Origin: Pseudomonas pseudonitroreducens
Lineage (GTDB): Bacteria; Pseudomonadota; Gammaproteobacteria; Pseudomonadales; Pseudomonadaceae
NCBI RefSeq assembly: GCF_021603645.1
Contig: NZ_BQHJ01000004.1
Coordinates: 310,001 to 374,000 of the forward strand
Direction of reading: 5' to 3'
Length of the DNA stretch: 64,000 nt
The notes under the pieces are model-generated. The model saw nothing but the letters and a program-made list of their open reading frames with translations, was not told where the DNA came from and did not search any database. The translations under genes and the position numbers were made by a program. Below are positions 1-8,032 of this stretch, piece after piece. Within the stretch, counting starts at the first letter, position 1. Every line of letters starts with the position of its first letter.

Positions 1-161
1 GGGCGCTGAACGAGGCCGCCGGCCGACGGTAAACTCACTCCCGTCGCGTAACAGAAGTACAAGAGAATCGAGATGAACACGCATTTTCCGACTTGCGCCG
101 TCTGGGTCCGTCGCGACGCAGACCTGCCCCTTCCCACCAACCTTCAGCCGACGGTGACAGC

Positions 162-1856
162 ATGATCGAGGTAACCGAAGTTTCCATTGCGCAGCTGCGT
201 GAAGCCCTGGAGTCGGGCCGCACCACCGCGGTCGAACTGGTCAAGGCCTACCTCGCGCGCATCGACGCCTATGATGGCCCGACCAGGCTCAACGCCGTGG
301 TCGTGCGCAACACCGAGGCGCTGAAGGAGGCTGAAGCTTCCGACGCCCGTCGCGCCCGTGGCGAAACCCTCGGCCCGCTGGATGGCATCCCCTATACCGC
401 CAAGGACAGCTACCTGGTCAAGGGCCTGACCGCGGCCTCCGGCAGCCCGGCCTTCAAGGACCTGGTCGCCTACCGCGACGCCTTCACCGTCGAGCGCCTG
501 CGCGCCGGCGGCGCGATCTGCCTGGGCAAGACCAACATGCCGCCCATGGCCAATGGTGGCATGCAGCGTGGCGTCTATGGCCGCGCGGAAAGCCCGTACA
601 ACCGCAAGTTCCTCACCGCGCCCTTCGCCTCCGGCTCGTCCAACGGCGCCGGCACCGCGACCGCCGCGAGCTTCTCGGCCTTCGGCCTGGCGGAAGAAAC
701 CTGGTCCAGCGGTCGTGGCCCGGCCTCGAACAACGGCCTGTGCGCCTACACCCCGTCCCGTGGCGTGATCTCGGTGCGCGGCAACTGGCCGCTGACGCCG
801 ACCATGGACGTGGTCGTGCCCTACGCACGCACCATGGCCGACCTGCTGGAAGTGCTCGATGTGGTCGTCGCCGAAGATGCCGACAAGCGTGGCGACCTGT
901 GGCGCCTGCAGCCGTGGGTGCCGATCCCCGCCGTCAGCGAAGTGCGTCCGGCGTCCTACCTGGACCTCGCCGCCGGCCCGGAAGCCCTCAAGGGCAAGCG
1001 CCTGGGCGTGCCGCGCATGTTCATCAACAAGGACGAACTGGCCGGCACCAGCGAGAAGCCCGGCATCGGCGGCCCGACCGGCCAGCGCATCAACACCCGC
1101 GCCTCGGTCATCGACCTCTGGGAACAGGCCCGCAAGGCCCTGGAAGCCGCCGGCGCCGAAGTCGTCGAAGTGGATTTCCCGCTGGTTTCCAACTGCGAGG
1201 GCGACCGTCCTGGCGCGCCGACCGTGTACAACCGTGGCTTCGTTTCCGAGCAGTTCCTGCATGACGAGCTGTGGGAGCTGTCCGGCTGGGGCTTCGACGA
1301 TTTCCTCCGCGCCAACGGCGACCCCAAGCTGAACAAGCTGGCCGACGTCGACGGGCCGCAGATCTTCCCCCACGATCCGGGCACCCTGCCGAACCGCGAG
1401 GACGACCTGGTCGCCGGCATGGACGAGTACGTCAACATGGCCAAGCGCGGCCTGAAGACCTGGGACCAGATCGACAGCCTGCCGGACGGCCTGCGCGGCC
1501 TGGAAAAGACCCGCAAGCTCGACCTGGAAGACTGGATGGATGGCCTGAAGCTGGACGCCGTGCTGTTCCCCACCGTGGCCGACGTGGGCCCGGCGGATGC
1601 TGACGTGAACCCGGAATCGGCCGACATCGCCTGGAGCAACGGCATCTGGGTGGCCAACGGCAACCTGGCGATCCGTCACCTGGGCGTACCGACCGTCACC
1701 GTGCCGATGGGCGTGATGGCCGATATCGGCATGCCGGTGGGCCTGACCTTCGCCGGTCGCGCCTATGACGACTCCGCGCTGCTGACCTTCGCCGCGGCCT
1801 TCGAGGCCACCGGCTCCAAGCGCCAGGTGCCGCCGAGCACGCCGCCACTGGGCTGA
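162..1856 (+). CDS. Amidase-signature family hydrolase
   Basis: A 564-residue cytoplasmic amidase that should hydrolyse a carboxamide to acid and ammonia. The Ser-cisSer-Lys triad is visible: the Lys in YTAKDS, and a Gly/Ser-rich stretch GSSNGAG followed by SFSAFGLAEETWSS, which carries the nucleophile and its partner serine. The length is near the usual 450-600 residues for the family. The ATG at 162 is chosen because family similarity begins about there; an open frame continues upstream to 93 but has no good ribosome site. The substrate cannot be read from the sequence. A rho-independent terminator follows closely, so it is probably monocistronic. Certain as to family, uncertain as to substrate. 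Confidence 0.85.
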   Translation: MIEVTEVSIAQLREALESGRTTAVELVKAYLARIDAYDGPTRLNAVVVRNTEALKEAEASDARRARGETLGPLDGIPYTAKDSYLVKGLTAASGSPAFKDLVAYRDAFTVERLRAGGAICLGKTNMPPMANGGMQRGVYGRAESPYNRKFLTAPFASGSSNGAGTATAASFSAFGLAEETWSSGRGPASNNGLCAYTPSRGVISVRGNWPLTPTMDVVVPYARTMADLLEVLDVVVAEDADKRGDLWRLQPWVPIPAVSEVRPASYLDLAAGPEALKGKRLGVPRMFINKDELAGTSEKPGIGGPTGQRINTRASVIDLWEQARKALEAAGAEVVEVDFPLVSNCEGDRPGAPTVYNRGFVSEQFLHDELWELSGWGFDDFLRANGDPKLNKLADVDGPQIFPHDPGTLPNREDDLVAGMDEYVNMAKRGLKTWDQIDSLPDGLRGLEKTRKLDLEDWMDGLKLDAVLFPTVADVGPADADVNPESADIAWSNGIWVANGNLAIRHLGVPTVTVPMGVMADIGMPVGLTFAGRAYDDSALLTFAAAFEATGSKRQVPPSTPPLG

Positions 1857-1873
1857 TCGGTCGGTTGCTTCAA

Positions 1874-2095
1874 GCAGGATAAAAAGCCGCGCCCCAGGGC
1901 GCGGTTTTTTATTGCCAGAAGCGTTGGGTGCGAGGTTTTCGATGATCTTGTGTGCTGATGGGCCATGGTTCGCGAGCAAGCTCGCTCCTACAGGCTGTGG
2001 CGGTCGAGTTCCTCGTAGGAGCGAGCTTGCTCGCGAACCCCAGCCGACCTGGCGCGACAGCCGGGAAGCCATCGCGGACAGAGTCCGCTCCTACA
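1874..2095. repeat. 222-bp direct repeat, copy 1 (terminator plus REP elements)
   Basis: Copy 1 begins at GCAGGAT and holds the amidase terminator. It also has an inverted REP pair (TTCGCGAGCAAGCTCGCTCC near 1967-1993 and its complement near 2011-2037) and a single REP of the second type (CGCGGACAGAGTCCGCTCC near 2071-2093). Copy 2 starts exactly 327 bases downstream with only scattered substitutions. There is no coding capacity. Confidence 0.9.
1885..1911 (+). terminator. Rho-independent terminator of the amidase gene
   Basis: A GC stem (CCGCGCC/GGCGCGG) with a short CCA-type loop is followed by six T. It lies about 30 bases after the amidase stop and is duplicated at 2212-2238. Confidence 0.85.
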
Positions 2096-2098
2096 GTC

Positions 2099-2172
2099 CC
2101 CTAGGGTGGATAACGCCTTCAGGCGTTATCCACCCATTCGGCGGATAACCCGTTCCGGGTTATGCGCCCTAC
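2099..2172. repeat. REP-like palindrome, GGATAAC family
   Basis: Two imperfect hairpins, one built on GTGGATAACGCC/GGCGTTATCCAC and one on GGATAACCCG/CGGGTTAT, flanked by CTAGGG and GCCCTACG. The same layout recurs at 20590-20665. It separates the two 222-bp copies. Confidence 0.75.
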
Positions 2173-2200
2173 GAGGCTGGGTTGACCAGCTGTGTTGCCA

Positions 2201-2422
2201 GCAGGATGAAAAGCCGCGCCCCAGGGCGCGGTTTTTTATTGCCAGAAGCGTTGGGTGCGAGGTTCTCGATGATCTCGTGTGTTGATGGGCCATGGTTCGC
2301 GAGCAAGCTCGCTCCTACAGGCTGTGGCGGTCCAGTTCCTCGTAGGAGCGAGCTTGCTCGCGAACCCCAGCCGGCCTGGCGCGACAGCCGGGAAGCCATC
2401 TTGGACAGAGTCCGCTCCTACA
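2201..2422. repeat. 222-bp direct repeat, copy 2
   Basis: Near-identical copy of 1874-2095, including a second terminator hairpin (2212-2238) that has no gene in front of it. Its last bases overlap the 3' end of the AraC-type gene on the minus strand, and supply that gene's TAG stop. Confidence 0.9.
2212..2238 (+). terminator. Duplicated terminator hairpin
   Basis: Same stem and T-run as at 1885-1911, carried along in the duplicated block. There is no upstream gene for it to serve on the plus strand. Confidence 0.6.
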
Positions 2423-3464
2423 AGAAACGCTCGGCTGTGCGAGGGGATTTGACATTGCCGAAGCGCGCTTCCTTCGACGGCGAGTAGCCATAGAACGACG
2501 TGTAGCACTTGCTGAAATGACTGGGCGAGACGAAGCCACAGGCCAGGCCCACTTCGTACATCGGCAGGCTGGAATGCTGCAGCAGGCGGCGGCTTTCGGT
2601 GATGCGCAGCTCCAGGTAATAGCGCACCGGGGTGGTGCCCAATTGCTCCTGGAAGAGTCGTTCGATCTGCCGCTTGGAGCGCCCGACGTAGCTCGACAGC
2701 TGATCCTGGCTCAGCGGCTCCTCGATGTTCGCGCTCATCAGGTTGATCGCCTCGCGCAGCGGTTCGCTGAGCTTCTCGTGCAGCGCCGGACGGGTGCGGC
2801 GGAAGCGCGATTCCTCGAAGGCGAGGATGTCGACGATGGCGTCCACCAGTGCGCGGCCATGACGCGCGTTGATCCATTCCAGCACCAGGTTGAAGGCGCC
2901 GGTGGGACTGGCGGCAGTGAGGCGGTCGCGGTCGACCTGGTAGCTTTCGCTGGTGACCTCGCTATGCCGGGCGATCTCCGCCAGCGCCGCGCGGTTCTCC
3001 GGATGGATGGCGCAACGGTAACCGTCCAGCAGGCCAGCCTGGCCGAGGAACCAGGCGCCGTTCCACAGGCCGGCGAGGGCGATGCCCTTGTCCGCGGCCA
3101 TCTGCAGCAGGCGCGTCAGTTCGGGAATTGCGCGCAGCGGGGTGCGCAGGCCGCCGCAGAGCACCAGTAGGTCGAGCTCGGCGAGTTGCGTCGAGGCCAG
3201 CGTGTCGCCGGGGCAGATCACCAGGCCGAGGTCGCTGGTGACGGATTCGCCGTCGAGGCTGAAGGTCTGCGTGGTGAAGGTCTGTGCGCGGATCAGGTTG
3301 GCGGTGACCAGCGTGTCCAGCGCCTGGGTGAAGGCCGGCAGGGAGAAGTGTTCGAGCAGCAGGAAGCCCACCCGCGCAAGGCGGTCGGGCTCCCGGGGCT
3401 CGGCGTCGAGGTAGCGCAGGTTGCGGCCCTGCATGGCCCCACTGAACTGGCGGCGTTCGACCAA
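2418..3464 (-). CDS. GlxA/AraC-family transcriptional regulator (DJ-1/PfpI + HTH)
   Basis: A 348-residue regulator. The N-terminal half (about residues 28-190) is a DJ-1/PfpI-like glutaminase-type domain with LLVLCGGLRTP and a GLWNGAWFL elbow; the usual nucleophilic Cys is replaced (N-G-A), as expected of a non-enzymatic sensor. The C-terminal 100 residues hold two AraC helix-turn-helices (LSSYVGRSKRQIERLF and EVGLACGFVSPSHFSKCY). Related Pseudomonas regulators (ArgR, CdhR, GbdR, SouR) control amino-acid or quaternary-amine catabolism. It follows the permease gene by 34 bases on the same strand, so the two are probably co-transcribed and it may control permease or amidase use. Its stop codon lies inside a REP element. 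The ligand is unknown. Confidence 0.85.
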   Translation of the reverse strand: MVERRQFSGAMQGRNLRYLDAEPREPDRLARVGFLLLEHFSLPAFTQALDTLVTANLIRAQTFTTQTFSLDGESVTSDLGLVICPGDTLASTQLAELDLLVLCGGLRTPLRAIPELTRLLQMAADKGIALAGLWNGAWFLGQAGLLDGYRCAIHPENRAALAEIARHSEVTSESYQVDRDRLTAASPTGAFNLVLEWINARHGRALVDAIVDILAFEESRFRRTRPALHEKLSEPLREAINLMSANIEEPLSQDQLSSYVGRSKRQIERLFQEQLGTTPVRYYLELRITESRRLLQHSSLPMYEVGLACGFVSPSHFSKCYTSFYGYSPSKEARFGNVKSPRTAERFL

Positions 3465-3498
3465 TCGGCACCTCGTCTGCGTGGGTTGTCGGTCTGGC

Positions 3499-4911
3499 TC
3501 AGCCGCGCATGGCGCGTCGGCCGATGCTTGATCGAGCGTGCGCCGTGCTGCGCGGGCTGGTCTGGCTGAGCAGGATGATGATGACCGTCAGGGCCAGGGT
3601 CGAACTCACCTCGATGCGGTGCGTCGGCATGATGAACATCACCGCGAGGATGAAGCTGATGATCCCGATCACCAGCCAGGTCAGCCAGGGGAACAACCAC
3701 ATGCGAAATGCCAGTTGGTGGTTGCGCCGCCGTAGGATGCCGCGCATGCGCAACTGCGACACGGCGATGGCCAGGTAGACCAGCAGGGCAATGGAGCCGG
3801 AGCTGGCCAGCAGGAATTCGAACAGCCGCCCGGGTGCAAAGAAGTTGAGCAGGGTGGTGAACATGCCGATCAGCGTGCTGGCGATTACCGCCGCGCGTGG
3901 CACGCCGGCGGCGGAGGTGCGCTGGATGAAGGCCGGCGCGTCATGGCGGCGGCTCAGCGAATAGATCATCCGCGAGGCGATGTACACCGAGGAGTTCAGG
4001 CAACTGGCCACGGCGACCAGCACCACCAGGTCCATCAGCAGTTGCGCGTTGGGGATGTGCAGCAGTTCCAGGGTGCGCTGGTAGGAGCCGATCTCCACCA
4101 GGCGCGGGTCGTCCCACGGCACCACCGAGATGATCACCAGGATCGACAGCAGGTAGAACACGCTGATGCGCCAGATCACCGATCGCGTGGCCTTGGCGAT
4201 GTTGCGGCTGGGGTCGCTGGATTCGGCGGCGGCGATGGTCACTGCCTCGGTGCCGATGAAGCTGAACAGGGTGGTGATCAGTGCGCTGAAGATCGCCGTC
4301 CAGCCGTTGGGCATGAAGCCGCCGTGCTCGCCCATCAGCCTGTGCAGGCCGCTCACCTCGCGGCCTGGCAGCAGGCCCAGCAGCGCCGCCGCGCCAAGGC
4401 CGATGAAGGCGACGATGGCGACCACCTTGAGCATGGCGAACCAGAACTCGAACTCGCCGTACTTGGCCACGCTGAACAGGTTGGTGGCGGTGAGCAGCAG
4501 GGTCATCGACAGGGCGAATACCCAGGTCTCGACCTGCGGGAACCAGTTGTTGAGGATGACGCCGGCGGCGATGGCTTCGATGGGAATCACCAGCACCCAG
4601 AACCACCAGTACAACCAGCCGATGGTGAAGCCGGCCCAGCGACCGATGGCCTGGTCGGCGTAGGCGGAGAAGGAACCGGTGTCGGGGCTGGCGACGGCCA
4701 TTTCGCCGAGCATGCGCATCACCAGTACCACCAGCAGCCCGGAGAGGGCGTAGGCGACGATGGCGGCGGGGCCGGCGGCGGCAATCGCATGGCCGGAGCC
4801 GACGAACAAGCCGGCGCCGATGATGCCAGCGATGGAAAGCATGGTTACGTGGCGGGGCTTGAAGCCCTGCACCAGGTCGCCATGGGCGCCTTTTGCACTG
4901 GGAGCACTCAT
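3499..4911 (-). CDS. APC-superfamily amino-acid permease (GabP/AnsP type)
   Basis: A 470-residue inner-membrane transporter with about 12 hydrophobic helices. It has the family opening HVTMLSIAGIIGAGLFVGSG in TM1 and FSFIGTEAVTIAAAES in the TM6 region, typical of the amino acid transporter (AAT) group that contains GabP, AnsP and CycA. It should import an amino acid or gamma-aminobutyrate with protons. The start has a ribosome site (AAAGG, 7 bases before the ATG). The gene leads a likely two-gene unit with the downstream AraC/GlxA regulator. The substrate is not determinable from the sequence. Confidence 0.85.
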   Translation of the reverse strand: MSAPSAKGAHGDLVQGFKPRHVTMLSIAGIIGAGLFVGSGHAIAAAGPAAIVAYALSGLLVVLVMRMLGEMAVASPDTGSFSAYADQAIGRWAGFTIGWLYWWFWVLVIPIEAIAAGVILNNWFPQVETWVFALSMTLLLTATNLFSVAKYGEFEFWFAMLKVVAIVAFIGLGAAALLGLLPGREVSGLHRLMGEHGGFMPNGWTAIFSALITTLFSFIGTEAVTIAAAESSDPSRNIAKATRSVIWRISVFYLLSILVIISVVPWDDPRLVEIGSYQRTLELLHIPNAQLLMDLVVLVAVASCLNSSVYIASRMIYSLSRRHDAPAFIQRTSAAGVPRAAVIASTLIGMFTTLLNFFAPGRLFEFLLASSGSIALLVYLAIAVSQLRMRGILRRRNHQLAFRMWLFPWLTWLVIGIISFILAVMFIMPTHRIEVSSTLALTVIIILLSQTSPRSTAHARSSIGRRAMRG

Positions 4912-5186
4912 CTGTCGGCCTTTTCTTGAAATTGTTATGCAGGACGCGCTGACGCGCAGCTTCCCCGCCGCCGTGGCACCTGCAGTCGGTGCCGGGCAGT
5001 CGGCGTGGCGGCAATACGCTTAACGCGGGGCTCAAGCTAAGGCAGTAGGGGGTCGGCGAGTTGCTCGAAATCGCCGTGGGCATGACCAAAAACGACATGG
5101 GCGGCGGCCGCGATACTGGCCAGGAGCCGCTCTGCGGCGCTGCCGCTGTGTGCGGAGGCCCGCCGCTGCGAGCGGCGGGCAGGCGC

Positions 5187-5684
5187 TCAGCGCTCGGTGG
5201 CGGGCAAGCTGGCGAGGAGTTTTTCCAGCAGGCCGGCGAGCTGCTCCTGCTCGCTGGCGCTCAGCCCGGAGAGCACCCGGCGCTGGTTGTCGGCGTGGGC
5301 GCCGACGGCCTGGTCGATCAGCGCGAGACCGGCTTCACTCAGGCCGACCAGCGAGCCGCGACCGTCCTCGGGATTGGGCATGCGCTGCACCAGGCCCTGT
5401 TTTTCCAGGCGGTCGAGGCGGTTGGTCATGCTGCCCGAGGAAATCATCGCGGCCTCGTAGAGCACAGTGGGTGTGAGGCGAAAGGGCGCCCCGCTGCGGC
5501 GCAGGGTGGCGAGCACGTCGAACTCGCCGGGCTGCAGGCCGAACTCGGCGAACAGCGGGTTGAGGTGGTCGCGGGCGATCAGTTGCGCGGCTTCACCGAG
5601 GCGGCCGAGCAGCAGCATGCCATCGGTATCCAGCTCGGGCAGTTGCTGGCGCCATTGCTCGATGGCGAACGCGGCTCTGTCCAT
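5187..5684 (-). CDS. MarR-family transcriptional regulator
   Basis: A 165-residue winged-helix regulator. The DNA-binding part is seen in GEFDVLATLRRSG, then EAAMISSGSMTNRLDRLEKQG (recognition helix region) and the wing with DGRGSLVGLSEAG; helices at both ends should form the dimer interface. It is transcribed away from the MFS exporter gene, and two matching operator-like inverted repeats lie in the 115-base gap, so it very likely represses itself and the exporter until a small phenolic or similar ligand binds. It has a clear ribosome site (AAGGA, six bases before the ATG). A GC-rich inverted repeat (5158-5180) follows the stop but lacks a good T-run. Confidence 0.88.
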   Translation of the reverse strand: MDRAAFAIEQWRQQLPELDTDGMLLLGRLGEAAQLIARDHLNPLFAEFGLQPGEFDVLATLRRSGAPFRLTPTVLYEAAMISSGSMTNRLDRLEKQGLVQRMPNPEDGRGSLVGLSEAGLALIDQAVGAHADNQRRVLSGLSASEQEQLAGLLEKLLASLPATER

Positions 5685-5697
5685 GGGGCTTCCTTTT

Positions 5698-5742
5698 TAT
5701 CTTGATGTCGAGATACATTGGATTTGTCTTGATGTAGAGATA
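5698..5742. promoter_or_regulatory. Twin MarR operators
   Basis: Two copies of an 18-bp imperfect palindrome, TATCTTGATGTCGAGATA (5698-5715) and TGTCTTGATGTAGAGATA (5725-5742), are spaced 27 bases start to start. They sit between the divergent MarR and MFS genes, directly in front of the MarR start codon. This is the expected layout for autoregulation plus control of the exporter. Confidence 0.75.
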
Positions 5743-5799
5743 TTCGCCTGCGCCGTCTTTTCGATCAAGCGCTGGTGCCCCACTGGAAGGATGTTTGCC

Positions 5800-6969
5800 A
5801 TGTCTCGAAGCGTTTCCCTTGCCGCCTGCCTGCTGGCCGTTGCGCTGGCCGGTCTCAACCTGCGCCCGGCGCTGGCTTCCATCGGCCCGCTGCTGGATGC
5901 GTTGCAGGCTTCTACGCATCTCTCCGACAGCCTGGCCAGCCTGCTCACCAGCCTGCCGGTACTGCTGATGGGCCTGGGCGCACTGGGCGCCGCGCAGTTG
6001 CTGCGCCACCTGGGGGTGCGCCGTGGCGTTGCGTTCGGGCTGTTGCTGATCGTCCTGGCCTGCATGCTGCGGCTGCTGCCGGGCCAATTCGGATTGCTGG
6101 GTGGCGCGGTGCTCGCAGGGCTGGGCATCGCCGCCTGCCAGGCGTTGCTGCCGGTGTTCATCCGCCAGCGTTTCGGCGCGCGGGTGGGTGGGGCGATGGG
6201 GGCCTATTCCACGGCGATCATGGGCGGCGCGGTGCTGGCCAGCGTGGCAGCGCCGTGGCTGGCGAAAGCCTGGGGCGAATTACCCGCGCTGGCGTTCTGG
6301 GCCGTGCCTGCTGCGCTGGCATTGCCGCTGTGGGTGCGCACCGCGAGGGACGTGGCGCCCGTCAGTGCGGCTGCGCCGGCCTTTTCCAACGTCGCCCGGC
6401 GCGGAGCCTGGCTGGCGCTGTTCTTCGGGCTTGGCACTGGCGCCTACGTATTGGTGCTCGCCTGGCTGCCGCCGTACTACACCGCACTCGGCTGGACGCC
6501 GGCCCAGGCCGGTGCGCTGCTCGGTGGCCTGACCCTGACCGAAGTGCTTGCCGGCCTGCTGGTCTCGGCGTTCATCGACCGCCTGCCAGACCGCCGCCCG
6601 GCGCTGATCCTGGCCATTGCCCTGCTGCTCGGCGGCCTGATCGTGCTGGTGATGTGGCCGGAGCAACGGGTGCTGTTGGCGATGGTCGGGCTCGGCCTGG
6701 GCATCGGCGCGCTGTTCCCGCTGTCGCTGATCGTCGCCATGGACCGCGCCCGCAGTCCCGCCGAAGCCGGCGCGCTGGTGGGCTTCGTACAGGGCGTGGG
6801 CTACCTGATCGCCGCGCTGTTTCCGCTGCTGGCGGGGGTGGCGCGGCAGTCCATGGCCAGCCTGGCACCGGCCTGGATCGGCATGGCGCTGGTATGCCTG
6901 GTAATGCTCGTCCTGGCCTGTCGTTTCGCGCCGCAGCGCCCGGTTGCCGATCAGGCGCAGGCCTGCTGA
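5800..6969 (+). CDS. CynX/NimT-type MFS transporter
   Basis: A 389-residue inner-membrane protein of about 12 helices, with the CynX/NimT family opening LAGLNLRPALASIGPLLD and no other domain. The family contains cyanate and 2-nitroimidazole transporters, but specificity is poorly predictable. The ATG at 5800 is preferred because GGAAGG at 5785-5790 lies nine bases before it; the ATG at 5791 would touch that site directly. It is divergent from the MarR gene with twin operators between, so it is probably induced by a compound it exports or imports. Confidence 0.82.
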   Translation: MSRSVSLAACLLAVALAGLNLRPALASIGPLLDALQASTHLSDSLASLLTSLPVLLMGLGALGAAQLLRHLGVRRGVAFGLLLIVLACMLRLLPGQFGLLGGAVLAGLGIAACQALLPVFIRQRFGARVGGAMGAYSTAIMGGAVLASVAAPWLAKAWGELPALAFWAVPAALALPLWVRTARDVAPVSAAAPAFSNVARRGAWLALFFGLGTGAYVLVLAWLPPYYTALGWTPAQAGALLGGLTLTEVLAGLLVSAFIDRLPDRRPALILAIALLLGGLIVLVMWPEQRVLLAMVGLGLGIGALFPLSLIVAMDRARSPAEAGALVGFVQGVGYLIAALFPLLAGVARQSMASLAPAWIGMALVCLVMLVLACRFAPQRPVADQAQAC

Positions 6970-7031
6970 GTCCATGGCGGCTTCATTCGGGTCTAGGCTG
7001 AGTACTTTCGTCCGCCCCAGGTGATCCCGCC

Positions 7032-7691
7032 ATGTCCCTCGTCCTGTTCGGCCACCCGTTTTCCTCGTACACGCAGAAGGTGCTGATCGCCCTCTACGAG
7101 AACGCCACGCCCTTCGAGTTCCGCGGCCTCGGCCCGGATGAGCCGGAGAATGGCGCGCACTGGCTGCGGCTGTGGCCGCTGGCGAAGTTCCCGGTGCTGC
7201 TGGACGGCGAGCACAGCGTCGCCGAGACCAGCATCGTCATCGAATACCTGCACCTGAAGCACCCCGGCCCGGTACGCCTGTTGCCGGATGACCCGCTGAA
7301 GGCGCTGGACGTGCGCTTCCTCGACCGTTTCTTCGATTGGCACGTGATGACGCCGGTGCAGCATGCCGTGCTGGGCGCCATGAGCGGCGAGGCGAGCAAG
7401 CGTGCCGAGGGCCTGGCCCACGCGGTGAGCAAGCTCGAGTTGGCCTACGCCTGGCTGGAAGAGCAGCTCGCCGGGCGTACCTGGGCGGCGGGGGACAGCT
7501 TCAGCCTCGCCGACTGCGCCGCCGCACCGTCGCTGTTCTACGCCGACTGGACGCATCTCATCGGCGACCAGTACCCGACGCTGCGCGCCTACCGTTCGCG
7601 CCTGCTGGCGCGGCCATCCTTCGCCCGCGCGGTGGAGGAAGCGCGACCGCTCAGGGATTTGTTCCCGCTGGGGGCGCCGGATCGGGATTGA
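7032..7691 (+). CDS. Glutathione S-transferase family protein
   Basis: A 219-residue cytosolic GST-fold protein. The N-terminal thioredoxin-like domain (about 1-80) has FGHPFSSYTQKVLIALYEN with the serine expected near the thiol, FPVLLDGEH with the cis-proline, and AETSIVIEYL, the usual GSH-binding E-S/T pair. The all-helical C-terminal domain ends in a typical LLARPSFARAVEEARP segment. It should conjugate or reduce electrophilic compounds with glutathione. It is 60 bases downstream of the MFS gene on the same strand; co-transcription is possible. Substrate unknown. Confidence 0.85.
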   Translation: MSLVLFGHPFSSYTQKVLIALYENATPFEFRGLGPDEPENGAHWLRLWPLAKFPVLLDGEHSVAETSIVIEYLHLKHPGPVRLLPDDPLKALDVRFLDRFFDWHVMTPVQHAVLGAMSGEASKRAEGLAHAVSKLELAYAWLEEQLAGRTWAAGDSFSLADCAAAPSLFYADWTHLIGDQYPTLRAYRSRLLARPSFARAVEEARPLRDLFPLGAPDRD

Positions 7692-7719
7692 GCTTCTCCA
7701 ACGCCGGGCCGCCTGCTCT

Positions 7720-7798
7720 TGTAGGAGCGAGCTTGCTCGCGAACAGATTGACCGGCGACTTGGGTGCTGGGCGGTTCGCGAGCAAGCTCGCTCCTACA
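7720..7798. repeat. Inverted REP pair (GCGAGCTTGCTCGCG type)
   Basis: GTAGGAGCGAGCTTGCTCGC at 7721-7740 and its reverse complement near 7773-7798, each itself palindromic, separated by about 30 bases. It follows the GST gene. Confidence 0.85.
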
Positions 7799-7829
7799 AA
7801 GGGCATCATGCCTGCCGCTGGCCGCCGGC

Positions 7830-7865
7830 AAAAAAATCCCCCGGCCACTGCCGTGGCCGAGGGAT
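7830..7865 (-). terminator. Terminator of the aldehyde dehydrogenase gene
   Basis: An ATCCC(C)CGGCCAC/GTGGCCGAGGGAT stem with a TGCC loop is flanked by seven A on the plus strand, which becomes a T-run in the minus-strand transcript. It lies about 170 bases beyond the stop of the minus-strand aldehyde dehydrogenase. Confidence 0.7.
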
Positions 7866-7913
7866 GCAAGACCCGCGCAGGGGATGCGTGGGCGAGGTAG
7901 ACGGTATTGCTTT

Positions 7914-7997
7914 CGTAGGAGCGGACTCCGTCCGCGATCGTTTCCCTGCGACTCCGAGCGTGGGCGTGGCACATCGCGGACAGAGTCCGCTCCTACG
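7914..7997. repeat. Inverted REP pair (GCGGACTCCGTCCGC type)
   Basis: GTAGGAGCGGACTCCGTCCG near 7915-7939 and an inverted copy (ATCGCGGACAGAGTCCGCTC) near 7972-7997. This is a second REP sequence type also seen at 21364-21427 and 37734-37817. Confidence 0.85.
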
Positions 7998-8032
7998 CGG
8001 TCCTCAATAGCTGGCGTTGAGCAACCGGTCGC

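Noticed and set aside
1874-2422. Duplicated block as an insertion sequence
   Set aside because: No transposase frame, no terminal inverted repeats and no target-site duplication; it is made of a terminator and REP elements.
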